From Diogma glabrata (lineage: Eukaryota > Arthropoda > Insecta > Diptera > Cylindrotomidae), in contig OY856186.1 of assembly GCA_963693315.1 (NCBI GenBank), positions 282,144,935 to 282,208,934 on the forward strand: a stretch of 64,000 nucleotides of DNA. The letters run 5' to 3'. This document shows positions 21,921 to 33,276 of this stretch, in pieces. Each line of letters begins with the position of its first letter. Position 1 is the first letter of the stretch. Below the pieces are notes generated by a model that searched no databases, was not told the origin of the DNA, and saw only the letters and a program-made list of their open reading frames with translations. The position numbers were made by a program, and so were the translations under genes.

Positions 21921-23484
21921 TGATTTTCCTACAAATTCGATCGAATGTTAATCGCGAACAACAATTCAGTTTAGGTTTCTACTTACAAACATGAAAATTA
22001 CTAGTTGCTACTCGTTCTACCGCTCAAGTTTTCTTTTCTTAATATTCTTATAACTTTATTTCATTTAAGTGATTAGACGACTGTTTTTATTTTATTTTAT
22101 TTGTCTTTGTTTTTCTTATTTACTTCTTTAAAATTTTACAAAACAATTTAACGATGAATAAAATACAAAACAAAAAATAACCAACCAAACGAAAACAAAA
22201 AAAAGCAAATCTACGCGCTATAAGAATAATATTAACAAAATAATAACAAACAAAAATAACGCAAAAAACTTTTTTAAATTACAGTAGCCAGTAGTTAAGT
22301 GTAATAAATTTAAAGTTTGGTCGCATGTTGAAGTTAAAGTTTAGTCAGATCGGGTTGATAATATTCAGAGCGGAGGAAAAGTTATGTCGTAATCAATGAA
22401 TCAAAGCTTGTTTTATGAAATATTCAAGAACGAACGACACAACTTATATTCACTTCTTTTTAAATTTTTAACATTTCAATATTTTTTGTTGCTTCTTTGT
22501 CTGTCTGTACTTATATAGATTTCGTTTCGATTGTGTTGTGAGAAGATTTAATATTTCTCAAGTGAAATGAATTGAATTGCATAGTTTTTTGTTGTTTTCT
22601 TTATAGTTATTATATTATGTTAATTATGTGTGAAAACTTTTCTGGTATAAATATTCTATTTTTGGAAAACAAAAATCAAAAACTGATTGAGTAATGCATA
22701 ACCTAAAAGTTTTCAATAAAAATTATGGTTATGCATCCAATTATAACATGCTTTTATTTTAATTGTTGCCTTTTGTTGGATATAAGTAGTTAAAACGAAA
22801 GTATGTTTACGTTTCTAAATCGAATGATGTAATCATAAAATTTGGTGGTCATTCATTATTGAAACTAGGATTAGTTTAAGTCGCTTAATTGTTTCATTTA
22901 AAAAAATTGAATTCATGGAACAACAGTTAATAATGCATATACTATTAATGCATTATTTTTTTTAAATTATTATATTGCTTTAAAAACAACTATGTTTAAT
23001 GATAGGTATTAAGATACCCAAGGAATAATTATAGATAATTATAATTTTATTTTGTACAAGTTTGTCGTGCACATAAATGTATGTGGGCGTTGCTTTCATT
23101 CTTGTTGTTACAAACGAAACTATAGAAAATTATATTGAAGGACTTTTCCATTTAAGTAAGTTTATTGAAATTTATTACAACAAATTCAATTTTTTTGGCG
23201 GGTGTGAGTAGCATTGAAAAATATTTGGCATCATCAAGAGCTCGTGACTAAACTAAAATTCCTGACACTAATAGTAATATATATCTAATATATGTAATAA
23301 TAATGATTAAAATTGACTATGTGAGTCTATTCCAACAACCATGACATTTCCGCCAAACAATATGATAAAAGCAGGACCATGAATCGCTGTTTGTCAAACT
23401 ATCAAACTCTTCTACAGGTCGAATCACAAATGTAAACAGGTAATATATATATTTCTGTAGTTAAATATACGTTAAGGCTTTGTT
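21921..23484. other. AT-rich spacer, no recognised gene
   Basis: I find no credible ORF, RNA gene or terminal repeat. The last few hundred bases may be unrecognised 3' sequence of the LINE fragment that begins at 23485. Confidence 0.55.
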
Positions 23485-23972
23485 TCAGACCGAAAAAGTT
23501 CTATTCAAGTAACCAACAGTTCTCTCTGTCAAATCTCGATCACCCACAATTCGTATAGCCGGCTTTTGAACAGATTCCAAAAGGGCTAGGATGGAAACAG
23601 AAGCAGCGCCCCAAACTTGACGACAGTACTCCATACAGGGACGAATGGACGAAATTAGACTTATAAACATGGAGCAATTGGTATGGAGTGAAAATTTTTT
23701 GCATCTATTTAGGACGCCGAGTTCGCTAGACGCACTTTTTGCCATCGCCATTGCATGATCGTTCCAGAGTAGGTCATTTGAAACTGTGACACTCAATAAA
23801 CGAATGTTTTTACATTCACATATTGGTTCATCATACATACTGAACAAAATATCTTTGGGAAACTCGGTTTTGATCTGGAAACAATCAACAGCTGTGTTTT
23901 GGTATAGTTGAAATCGACCAGGTTATGGTCACCCCAATCGGCGACTTTTTTAGATCTTTATTCACGTTTATG
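23485..23972 (-). pseudogene. LINE ORF2, C-terminal part (piece 3 of a split copy)
   Basis: The minus-strand sequence reads NIRLLSVTVSNDLLWNDH, then SIRPCMEYCRQVWG, then LLESVQKPAIRIVGD, the thumb and post-RT region seen in the intact LINE at 60293. Between 23848 and 23972 it reads back into the segment after the FADD box. It stops dead at 23972 and resumes at 37085, on the other side of the 13-kb insertion. Stops and an indel near 23850 make it non-functional. Confidence 0.85.
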
Positions 23973-24740
23973 CACAGTTAAAAATTGTTCGTCTTTTGTA
24001 ACAGCGTTTTTGCACCGCTATAGGTCGTATCACAATGGTTCGTTCAATGGCGCGATTTTTAATATTTTTCAAGAAAAATATTTTGACGAACGCCCGTATG
24101 TTATAATTTTTTTTCAAAAATCTTGCAAGCGTTAGTTTATTTAAACCTCGTCTCGTTCGTTAATTATTAAATGAAATTTTTTTAAAAACCCCTTTTGGGA
24201 CGTTTGGCTTAGCGCTGATTAAAATACAATTTATAGATCATAAAACGTTCGTTCTTTGTTGTTATACAACATTGTTCGTTTAATTGAGAACTACATTATT
24301 TATTGTTGCTATTTTTGGTTATAATAAGTATTTATGGCTCGTTAATCTGGCCGAATTAACATTTATTTTTATATTAAACATAGAACACGTTCGTTTAAGT
24401 TATAAAACAGAGTACGTTAAATTCAATATTTGAATATCTTTCGTTCGTTAAATCGGTCCGTTTTTAATTTTAGAGCATACTCGCGAGATTATTGTCCGTT
24501 CTAGTCATAAAACAACGTTCGTTAGATAATATGTGTATGTGACTATGGTTCGTTACACTATCCGATTATTATTGTACCGTGATTGGTTTGTACTTAACCT
24601 GTTGGTTGGACTTATACCACAAAGTTTGTTGGAGTAAACTTTGGAGTATTTTTCGTTCGTTCAATGGATAGACAATTGTTAGTTTATGACGCCTCATGAC
24701 GGTAATTGGGCAGCTGCATATAATTCTTAAGATTGGATGA
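23973..24740. repeat. GTTCGTT subterminal repeat cluster, left end
   Basis: More than ten copies of (C/T)GTTCGTT or close variants occur, at spacings of about 30-80 bp. Examples lie near 23988, 24030, 24150, 24244, 24274, 24390, 24439, 24509, 24547 and 24654. The same heptamer, mostly inverted, clusters at 36780-37084. Repeated subterminal motifs are typical of transposase binding regions. Confidence 0.7.
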
Positions 24741-24987
24741 ACATATAAAATCTTATATATTAATACGCTAGATTAAAACTTTGTGGAATAAAAAAGCCTA
24801 ATTTTTATTCGCAGATGGATTCATTTGAAATTTTCACAGCTAACTGATATTAGTGTAACCTATAGTCGGATCCGGATTCAAACAAATCGGATCATAAATA
24901 AAAAAGTTATTATATACGGAAAACTTTTTCTATACATATGCATTATAAGTTTACATACATCTTTCTTTTTGCTTTAAAAATGATGAA

Positions 24988-27085
24988 ATGAATGGTAATA
25001 ATGATGGAATGAATGCTGAAGCTGATGTTGTTGTGAATGATGAAGTGAATGTTGATGATATGAATGGTGTCATGAACGGTGTCATGAATGGTGTCATGAA
25101 TGATGCGAATGATTTAGAATTGAATGTGGTGAATGATGAAATTCCCTTTGTAATTTTGAGAGATTCGTTCAAGTGTGCTTTGAATGTGATTCCAGGTAAC
25201 TTTGATTCGTATGTTTGTGGTGCTTTGGATATGAGTTGTCATTTTTGTCATGCCAAACATTTTGCAAGAGAAGTTACTTCAAATAATAATGAAGCGTTTT
25301 CTTTGTGTTGCCATAAAGGCAAAGTCAATTTACCTCCTCTTTCTGAAAATGCATTTTTCTCTAATATTTTCGAAGGATTGAATTCAAATGATAATGCTAT
25401 AAAAAAACGTTCTAAAAGTTTTCTTTCAAATATTCGTTCCTATAATTCGGCATTTGCAATGATCAGTTCTGAATGTAATATAGCGGATTCTACTGCACGT
25501 GGTATTTATCATTTTAAAATTCATAATATTTTTTATCATCGTACTGGTGCTTTAATTCCTGCTTATGGTCGACCTCCAATGTATGCACAATTATATTTTT
25601 ATGATGTTGATACTGCTGCTAATATGAGAATGAATAGAAATACCAATGTATGTGAAATTTTTCTTATGCGTGAGATAGGTTTTGAGTTAGATCGTGTGAA
25701 TCCTTTTGTTCGTTCTTTCAAATCAATGCATGAATTTTGTGAAAGACCTGAGAATGTTACTGCTGATGTGTCATTGGTTATAAAAGTTAACAGAGAATGT
25801 GATATTCGTCGTTTTAATGATGCTGTTCAAACTGATGTGGCTGCTATTTTTAAAAATGATGATGGTGAACCACCTTTTGAAAGAAATATGATTGTTTTTT
25901 CAAAAAATGCAAATGAAATTCGTTCTGTTTCTGTCCTTGTTTCTTCTTTGGATCCTTTAGCTTATCCTTTGTTGTTTCCAAATGGTGATACTGGGTGGCA
26001 CGTTAATATTCCACATAATTTAGTTTCAACTTCACGTGCTAATGTGTCACGTACAAAAGTTACAATGTTGCAATATGCATCTTATCGCCTTGCTATACGT
26101 GATGGTTTTAGTCTTTTGCATCGTTCTCAAAAATTATTTCTTCAATGGATTGTTGATATGTATGTTCGTATCGAAGGTACACGGCTTCATTACATTCGTT
26201 CAAATCAATCTGCTCTTCGTGCTGATTTGTACAATAATTTAACAGATTTCTTGCATCAAAATCGCAATGGCGATGATAATATGCAAGTAGTTGGTCGTAA
26301 AGTAATTTTGCCATCTTCTTTCACCGGTTCACCACGTAACATGTATCAAAATTACTTGGATGCAATGTCTATTGTACAACATTTCGGTAAACCTTCTTTA
26401 TTTATAACAATGACATGTAATCCTCAATGGCCAGAAATTGTTGATAATTTGAGTAATTATGAGTCTTCGAATTTTCGTCCTGATATTGTTGTGCGTGTGT
26501 TTAAAGTGAAACTTAAAGAGCTCATAGATTGTTTAATGAAAAAAAAGATTTTCGGTTCTGTCAAAGCACTTATATATACCATTGAATTTCAAAAACGTGG
26601 TCTTCCGCATGCCCATATTTTGTTAAATTTATCAGATGAAGATAGAATTGATGGAAATGAAATGATTAATAAATTTGTATGTACTGAAATCCCTGATCCC
26701 ATTCTTTTTCCTAAATTACATGAATATGTGAAACGTCATATGATGCATGGACCATATGGTGCTCTAAATCCCAATTCTGTTTGTATGAGAGATGGTAAAT
26801 GTAGTAAGAATTTTCCAAAACCTTTTTCTGAAAATACTAAAGAATCTGTGAATGGTTATCCTTTGTATCGTCGACGTGATAATGGTATGAGTGTTGATGT
26901 ACGTGGTGCATCTCTTGATAATAGATATGTTGTTCCATATAATCCTTATCTTCTTGCAAAATTGAATTGTCATATTAACGTTGAAATATGTACGACTGTT
27001 AAAAGTGTGAAATATGTTTACAAGTATGTATATAAAGGGTATGATTCTGCCAATGTTGAATTGAGAGTGAATGGAGAGAATGCAG
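24988..27085 (+). CDS. Helitron RepHel, N-terminal Rep half
   Basis: This is the rolling-circle replication initiator half of the transposase. An Asn/Asp/Met-rich, low-complexity N-terminus is followed by the Helitron-like N domain (LDPLAYPLLFPNGD; PSLFITMTCNPQWPEI). The HUH motif is GLPHAHILL near residue 538. The tyrosine motif KYVYKYVYKGYD lies near residue 675. The frame is open for about 700 codons. Coding then runs into the CACAGAGC-ended insertion, and the last 16 or so residues of the apparent ORF come from that insertion. The true continuation is at 30480, in frame. Confidence 0.92.
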
Positions 27086-27740
27086 CACAGAGCAAAATTT
27101 GCCTAATAAAATCAAAAAGATCGTCTCTATGACCAGTTTGTAGACAAAGAAGTGTAACAGAAGGTAAAACCGAAGAAATTTTCATAGAGATTTCTTATTG
27201 ATTTTATCAAAGAATTCTTATTGATTTTATTTAAAAGTATATCTGCTTAAAATTAAAAGAATCTTCTTGTTTAAGTTTTATTTGGAAAATACACTCGTTA
27301 AATTCATAATCAAAGAGAATATCTCCTTAATTTTATGTGACAACTTGTTATTTAAAATTTTGTGTTTTTTGTTCCTTTCAGTTATGCATGGTGTTTTTTT
27401 TTTGTTTCACAATTTAATTTGTTTCACAGTTTACAGTTATATTTGCAATGTAGCAACAACAATCTATGCAATTGTTGTTGGATTTCAAATTTAATAAGGC
27501 TAAAACAACTAAATAGAAGGAGAACAAAAGAAGAATATAAAATATAAGTGTGTCAATTTTAAATCGGCAGCTCATCGATACAGATCGATAAAATTTGCTT
27601 CATTTAAAATAATTTAATAAATTTAACTACAGGTGAGTGTATTAAAATTAAGTGTCATTATGTTGTATATGAGTTGATGTCATTATGTATAAATTACTGG
27701 TAAAAACTACTACACATTTATTTTTTAATTGCAGTTTCTA

Positions 27741-29590
27741 ATGGATGGTACAGCAAACAGTTTCTATGATATAGAAACTTTTCCCATGTTTAAATCATGG
27801 GATTTATCAGATGATGTTACTGAAATCCTTGTAAAACATGGCATCACAACATTAAGTATTTTACAAAAATGGAAATGGATGATATTGATCGCCTATTCAA
27901 CAGGCTGGATATGAATTTTTTTGGGGAGCTCATAAAATTTAAAACAGGTCTCAGAGAATGGCGGAAAAATATGGCAAGTATTTTATCATTTTAGTCGTAT
28001 GATGTGTTTTATTTGTAATTTTATATTAAAAACAGAATATACCATTAAATAATGAAGTAGACAACTTATCGGCAACAAGTCGAATCCTAGAGTGGTTGCA
28101 AAAAATTTCTGACGACTTAAGTAAAAGCAACCAATCAATAAAGTCCTTGCCCGCTGTTCAGGCACAACCTGATTGTACTATAGACATTAACAGCCTTACC
28201 AACCTTTTAAAGAGTACGATTAAAGGAGGGTTGGTTTTGGAATACCAACAAAAACAAGGCTGTCTTGATGCAAAAAGCCAGAAGTATTTGTGCCACTGCA
28301 TTGTTGAACAATATTTAGAAAAAAATATAAAATTAACATATTCGGAGATGCAACAATGGGCCAATGTGATTTGCCAGGTTTTCCCCAAAGAAAAACAGGT
28401 ACAGTAAATAAATTAAAATAATTATTAAATTACAATCCCTAAGTTTTTTTTAATAAAAATATTTGATAAATAGGAAACTTATTTTATTGCAAGAAAGGCA
28501 GGGAAAAAAATCCCACTGGAAAAATGTTTTCGCGATGGACTAACATTGAAAAGCCAAATTTTTTGGTAAGCCATGGTGAAGTTATTAAAGAAGTTTTATC
28601 ATCAGGTTCGAACACACTTATTATTTCTATGTATGTGTCATAATTCTGTATTTTCATTTCAAGATGACTTCTATGAAAAAAATGCTGGTTGCAGTGCAAT
28701 TGCACTCCCTGGGAGAGGGTTACTGCATTCTGGAGAGAGACTTCTAGTCAAAGAATGGCAGAAGTGCATAATGCCAGCAGTTTAAGTGAAGTGCATAATG
28801 CCAGCAGTGCATAATGCCAGCAGTTTAAGGCCAGATGAATGGCCACGGTATAATGATTCTTGTGGTTATGAACTTGTGAGTTTAAATTCCTTTATTTTAT
28901 TATTTTTAATGACAATCCAATTTTTTAAAGGTTGAAATAGACTTTGAAAATTTATATCCCGGGAAGGGAGATATGCTGTTTGTAAAGCTGGAAAAATTTT
29001 ATAATAAGATTTTTGGAGTTTTCAAAAGCGACATCAAAGATCAAACTTCTAGAGAACTGTTTTTAAAAAGTTTATATCGTGTAGATGTTTCCAAAGGTAA
29101 AGTACTTAAAAAAATTGAATTTTGAAATTTGAAATTTAATTTTTTTGTAGATGCTAAATATTGTATAACCACAATTCTATTGCATGCCATACTGCAGCCT
29201 TTGCGGATTAATAAGGAAAACAAACCAACAATAGCAGATGGCCAAAACGATTTCGTTACGCTTATATGTGCGTGTAACGATATTGAACCTACAATCCTAG
29301 AATTGAAAAAGAATTTTGAAATGGCATGTGAGAAACTGCAGCCTAGAATCATTGTCGTCGGACCCGATTTCGCGTCAATCTCAGAGTTCTATGTCTTTTG
29401 CGATGGCCTTCGATGGAAGTGCGCTTCATACATGAAATGTGTTGACCTAATTATAAAACTATCGTATGTATATAAAATTGAATATTCAAAAAGAAGCAAG
29501 CAAGTTTTGTCATTTTTAGAACAATATTTTTTTGAACTGAAATCTGAAGAATTTTCTTCAGTAGCAAATCTTTTAAGTAAATTAAATTAG
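27741..29590 (+). pseudogene. SAMD3-like gene, six coding exons, one frameshift
   Basis: Exons read approximately 27741-27972, 28035-28398, 28474-28564, 28665-28876, 28931-29095 and 29150-29590, with short GT-AG introns; a 5' non-coding exon may end near 27632. The first exon has a SAM-like helix set (MFKSWDLSDDVTEILVKHGI). The second has the family pattern GGLVLEYQQKQGCLDAKS...YLCHCIVEQYL, followed by ETYFIARKAGKK. The last has LLHAILQPLRINKENKPTIA and QPRIIVVGP. I recall this order from repetitive 'SAMD3-like' proteins of fish and invertebrates. One A appears missing near 27868, and a short triplication near 28770 disrupts exon 4. Function in transposition is unknown. Confidence 0.6.
28771..28830. 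repeat. microduplication AGTGCATAATGCCAGCAG x3
   Basis: Three copies of an 18-22-bp unit (near 28765, 28790 and 28808) lie inside the fourth exon of the SAMD3-like gene and introduce a stop. Confidence 0.85.
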
Positions 29591-29613
29591 TTTTATTTTC
29601 AATTTACAACAAA

Positions 29614-29724
29614 ATGTTCCAATTTGCTTGCTTCCTCTGTAATAAACCTCACTTTTCACCTAAGGAGTTGATTGTACATTTAAAATCACTGCATGGTACT
29701 CCAACAAATTATAAATATTGGTAA
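29614..29724 (+). CDS. short C2H2 zinc-finger ORF (36 aa), possibly a first exon
   Basis: The ATG-led ORF reads MFQFACFLCNKPHFSP then ELIVHLKSLHG, a C-x2-C...H-x4-H finger, and stops after 36 codons. C2H2 fingers of this style begin larger uncharacterised proteins in repetitive elements (recalled, not searched). No splice donor or further exons are obvious, so it may be a remnant. It lies just downstream of the SAMD3-like stop in the same orientation. Confidence 0.4.
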   Translation: MFQFACFLCNKPHFSPKELIVHLKSLHGTPTNYKYW

Positions 29725-30479
29725 TTCATAAGATTAATTTTTAATTTACGAATATTACGAATATTTATTCATGAATTGAATTTTATTTAATTTTAAGTAT
29801 CGAAATAAAAATATTGTTTTTTGCATTTGATTTGTAATAAATTTAGTTTTTGTACAATAGTACAGATAAACATTGATTATATTTATTTAAAAATTGTATT
29901 TTATTTAGTTTTGAATATAAAAATTAAAAATATTTTTTTGCACTTGAATTGTTATAAATTAAGTTTTTGACTGAAATGTAATTAACTTTAATTTTTTTTA
30001 AAATAAAAATAAGAGAAATTATATGAATGAATCTTTATTTTAGTTACTTATTTAAAGTAAAAATTTAAAAAATATTTTCTAATTCCAGGTGATTTTCTTT
30101 TGAAAATAAAGGGATTGTCTTTTCATTAAATTTAAGATGATTACCTTATGAATATTAAAAGACTTTCTTTTTAATAAATTCAAGAAGGCAGCCCTATGAA
30201 AACAAAAAGATTTGCTTTTTAATTAATTCAAGATGATTTTCACATAAAAACAATAAGACAATCTTCCCAATAAATTCAAGATGATTTTCACATAAAAACA
30301 ATAAGATAATCTTCTCAATAAATTCAAAAAGCCTTTCACGTAAAAATTAGAAGATATCTTATTGTTTTTATTTAAAAGATAATCCTAGTAAAAATAAGAA
30401 GACTTTCCTCTTGAAGAAAAACCATAGAGAAATCTTCTTACTTTTGTTCTACTTTATTAGGCCGTTTTTGCTCTGTGAG

Positions 30480-32758
30480 TGAATAATGATGATGCGATTG
30501 TGGGAAATGAAATTCAAGATTTTTTGAATGGACGGTATGTTGGTTCGACTGAAGCTGCTTGGCGCATATTTGAATTTCCAATGCATTTTCAATCTCATAC
30601 AATTATTCGACTTGATTGTCATTTGCCTAATAGACAAAATGTTTATATCAGGAATGGTAATGTGGCTGGTGCAGTCGCAAATGTATCAAGAACAAAATTG
30701 TTAGCATTTTTCCATTTGAATTCCATTGATAATTTAGCTAATGAGTTTTTGTATACAGAATTACCATTACATTATGTTTGGCATGATCAAAGTAAATCGT
30801 GGAAAAGAAGACAACGTGGGGCTGATAAAGTTGTTGCTCGATTATATATGGTTTCTCCAAAAGATATAGAATTGTTTCATATGCGTTTACTTCTGTTGCA
30901 TGTTCGTGGTCCAAAATCTTTTTCTGATCTACGTATGTATGAAGGTGTTGAGTACCCTACTTTTGTTGCAGCATGTGAAGCTCGAGGTATTGCAACAAAT
31001 GATAATGAATGGCGTGAATGTTTACTTGAAGCTTCAGAAATTCAATCACCAAAACAGTTTCGTCAATTATTTGCATTTATCTGTGGTTTGAATGTTCCTC
31101 CGAATGCTTTAGCTTTATGGATTGAATTTAGAAATAGTATGATTGAAGACTTTTTACGAAATTACGATGAAGATGTGTCAATTAATCGAGCCTTGATTGA
31201 AATTAATGAAATTCTTCTTACACATAATACTTCATGTGGTGATCTTGGTCTTCCGATTCCACAATATAACTTACAGATTGGCGATGTAGGTCATTTTGAT
31301 ATTGAAGAAGAAGCTATAGTTTTCGATAGAATGTATGAAAATGCAAATAATGAGCAACGTAGTGTGATTGATATTGTTTTGCGTGAAGCTCAATTCCATG
31401 ATACTGGAAGTAATGTTTTTTTCTTGACAGCTCATGCAGGTTGTGGCAAAACTTTTTTTCAAACGGCAATCATTCATAAATTTAATTCATTAAATCTTTC
31501 GTGTATTGTAACTGCCTTTAGTGGTATTGCATCAACTCTTTTGATTGGGGGGCGAACTTTGCATAATGTTTTCAAATTACCAATTCCATTATTAGAGAAT
31601 TCAATGCCAAATATAACTCCAAACAGTGTACATGGCACATATATTAATAATGCATCAATCATTATTATAGATGAAATTTCAATGTGTTCTATTCATGCTT
31701 TAAAATTAATTGATCGTTTGTTAAGAGATTTGACTCCAAACGAAGAAAATAAAAATAAACTGTTTGCAGGTAAAACTCTTTTACTGAGCGGTGACTTTCG
31801 CCAAATTCTTCCAGTTATACCGCATGGCTCACGTTCTATTTTAATTGAAAATTGTATTACATCTTGGCAAGAATTTATTAACTTTAAAATTTTGAAATTA
31901 AATCAAAACATGAGAGCTCTCCCTCATGAAATTGAATTTGTAGAATTTCTTAGAAGACTCGGTAATGGTGATATGCAAAGTTTTCCACAGTTTGGTTCAG
32001 ATATCATTGAAATTCCTCATAATTTGATTGGCAATCCAGACAATATTATTGAAGACATTTTTGGAAATATTTCTGATACAATTTTATCTGATGACATTTT
32101 GAGTTCCGTCATTTTAGCCCCCAAAAACAATGATTGCAATGAAATCAATTCTAAAATCTTGAGTATTATGCCAGGAGAGGAGAAAGCATATTTTAGTTTT
32201 GATAAAGTTGTTTGTGATGACATTCGTGAGCAGAACAATTTTCCAATAGAATTTTTAAATAAATTGAGTGTAGGAGGTTTGCCACCTCATAAATTAAATT
32301 TGAAAGTGAATTGCATTGTTCTCCTCATACGTAGTTTAAATACAGGTCAAGCATTAGTAAATGGAACACGAATGCGTGTAAAAGTTATGCACCGAAATTC
32401 AATAGATTGTGAAGTTTTGACTGGTGTCATGCGAGGTGTACGCATTCTAATTCCACGCATTCATTTGACTTATTCTGGAACTCTTCTTCCATTTAAATTT
32501 CAAAGAACTCAATTCCCTATTATTCCTGCTTTTGCTATGACTATTAATAAATCTCAAGGTCAGACATTCAACAGAGTTGCCATTTTACTTAAAGAACCTG
32601 TATTCACACATGGTCAATTGTATGTTGCTGCAAGTAGAGTGCGTGCGTTTGAATGTTTGAAATTTTATATTTATGATACATCTGACCAAGGTCATTTGTT
32701 CAAAGATGATAGAGTTTTCACAAAAAATATCGTCTTCCCAGAAGTCATTGTTACCTGA
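30480..32758 (+). CDS. Helitron RepHel, C-terminal Pif1-type helicase half
   Basis: This is the SF1B helicase half of the Helitron transposase. Walker A is AHAGCGKT near residue 320, counting from 30479. Walker B is IIIIDEIS near 395. Later motifs are LLSGDFRQILPV near 435, TINKSQGQTF near 688 and LYVAASRVR near 714. The region before Walker A (RYVGSTEAAWRIFEFP, LPLHYVWH) is the linker usual between Rep and helicase. The frame is open to TGA at 32756-32758. It has no start codon of its own: the GTG at 30479 is an internal codon of the split RepHel. Confidence 0.92.
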
Positions 32759-32802
32759 TTTCCTCTCACTTTTCTCAAAAACCTTTTCCTCTTTTATGAG
32801 TA

Positions 32803-33276
32803 CTAGGAGGGCCCGGCGTGCTTCGCTACGCTTATAAATAAAGTTTTTGCGTAGACATTTTGTTGACGTAGAAGCAATGATTTCAAAAAGTGGTAATGAG
32901 AAATGCTACCATATAATTTTTAATTTTTCTTTTTAAATATATGAATGAAAAATAATCAGAACTCTAGCTGATCAGTTCGGATATATGAAAAATTAGCGAA
33001 GCTTACTTGAAAACTTATTTGATCGCTAATTTTTCATATGCTAATTTTTCATACGAAGCTTACTTGAAAACTTATTTGATCGCTAATTTTTCATATATCC
33101 GAACTGATCAGCTAGAGTTCTGATTATTTTTCATTCATATATTTAAAAAGAAAAATTAAAAATTATATGGTAGCATTTCTCATTACCACTTTTTGAAATC
33201 ATTGCTTCTACGTCAACAAAATGTCTACGCAAAAACTTTATTTATAAGCGTAGCGAAGCACGCCGGGCCCTCCTAG
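32803..33276. repeat. 474-bp palindrome of two inverted Helitron 3' ends
   Basis: The left arm (from CTAGGAGGGCCCGGCGTG) is the reverse complement of the right arm (ending CCGGGCCCTCCTAG). The match extends inward through CATTCATATATTTAAA and ATCAGAACTCTAGCTGATCAG. The centre holds smaller nested inverted repeats (CTTATTTGATCGCTAATTTTTC). The left arm ends 45 bases after the RepHel stop. Confidence 0.9.

Larger units (their letters stand above)
27086..30477 (+). mobile_element. 3.4-kb CACAGAGC-ended TIR element carrying a SAMD3-like gene
   Basis: The left end is CACAGAGCAAAATTTGCCTAAT; the inverted right end is CACAGAGCAAAAACGGCC, and similarity continues to about 45 bp with gaps (CCTAATAAA, then AAGAT..TCTCTATG). 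AG flanks both sides (27084-27085, 30478-30479). Removing the element and one AG joins the two RepHel halves in frame. Inside are a multi-exon gene (27741-29590) and a short C2H2 ORF. The right subterminal region holds repeated AAGATGATTTTCACATAAAA-type units. No classical DDE transposase is visible. Confidence 0.85.
24751..33276 (+). mobile_element. autonomous Helitron with a nested 3.4-kb transposon
   Basis: The 5' end TCTTATATATTAATACGCTA follows an A at 24750. The 3' end is hairpin GCGTAGCGAAGCACGC, nine bases, CTAG at 33273-33276, then T. This is the A^TC...CTRR^T signature of Helitrons. The Rep and helicase halves of one RepHel gene lie inside, split by the CACAGAGC-ended element at 27086-30477. 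The 3' end is unusual because the terminal sequence is present twice as an inverted pair (32803-33276), so the inner inverted end at 32803 might belong to a second copy. Confidence 0.82.
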
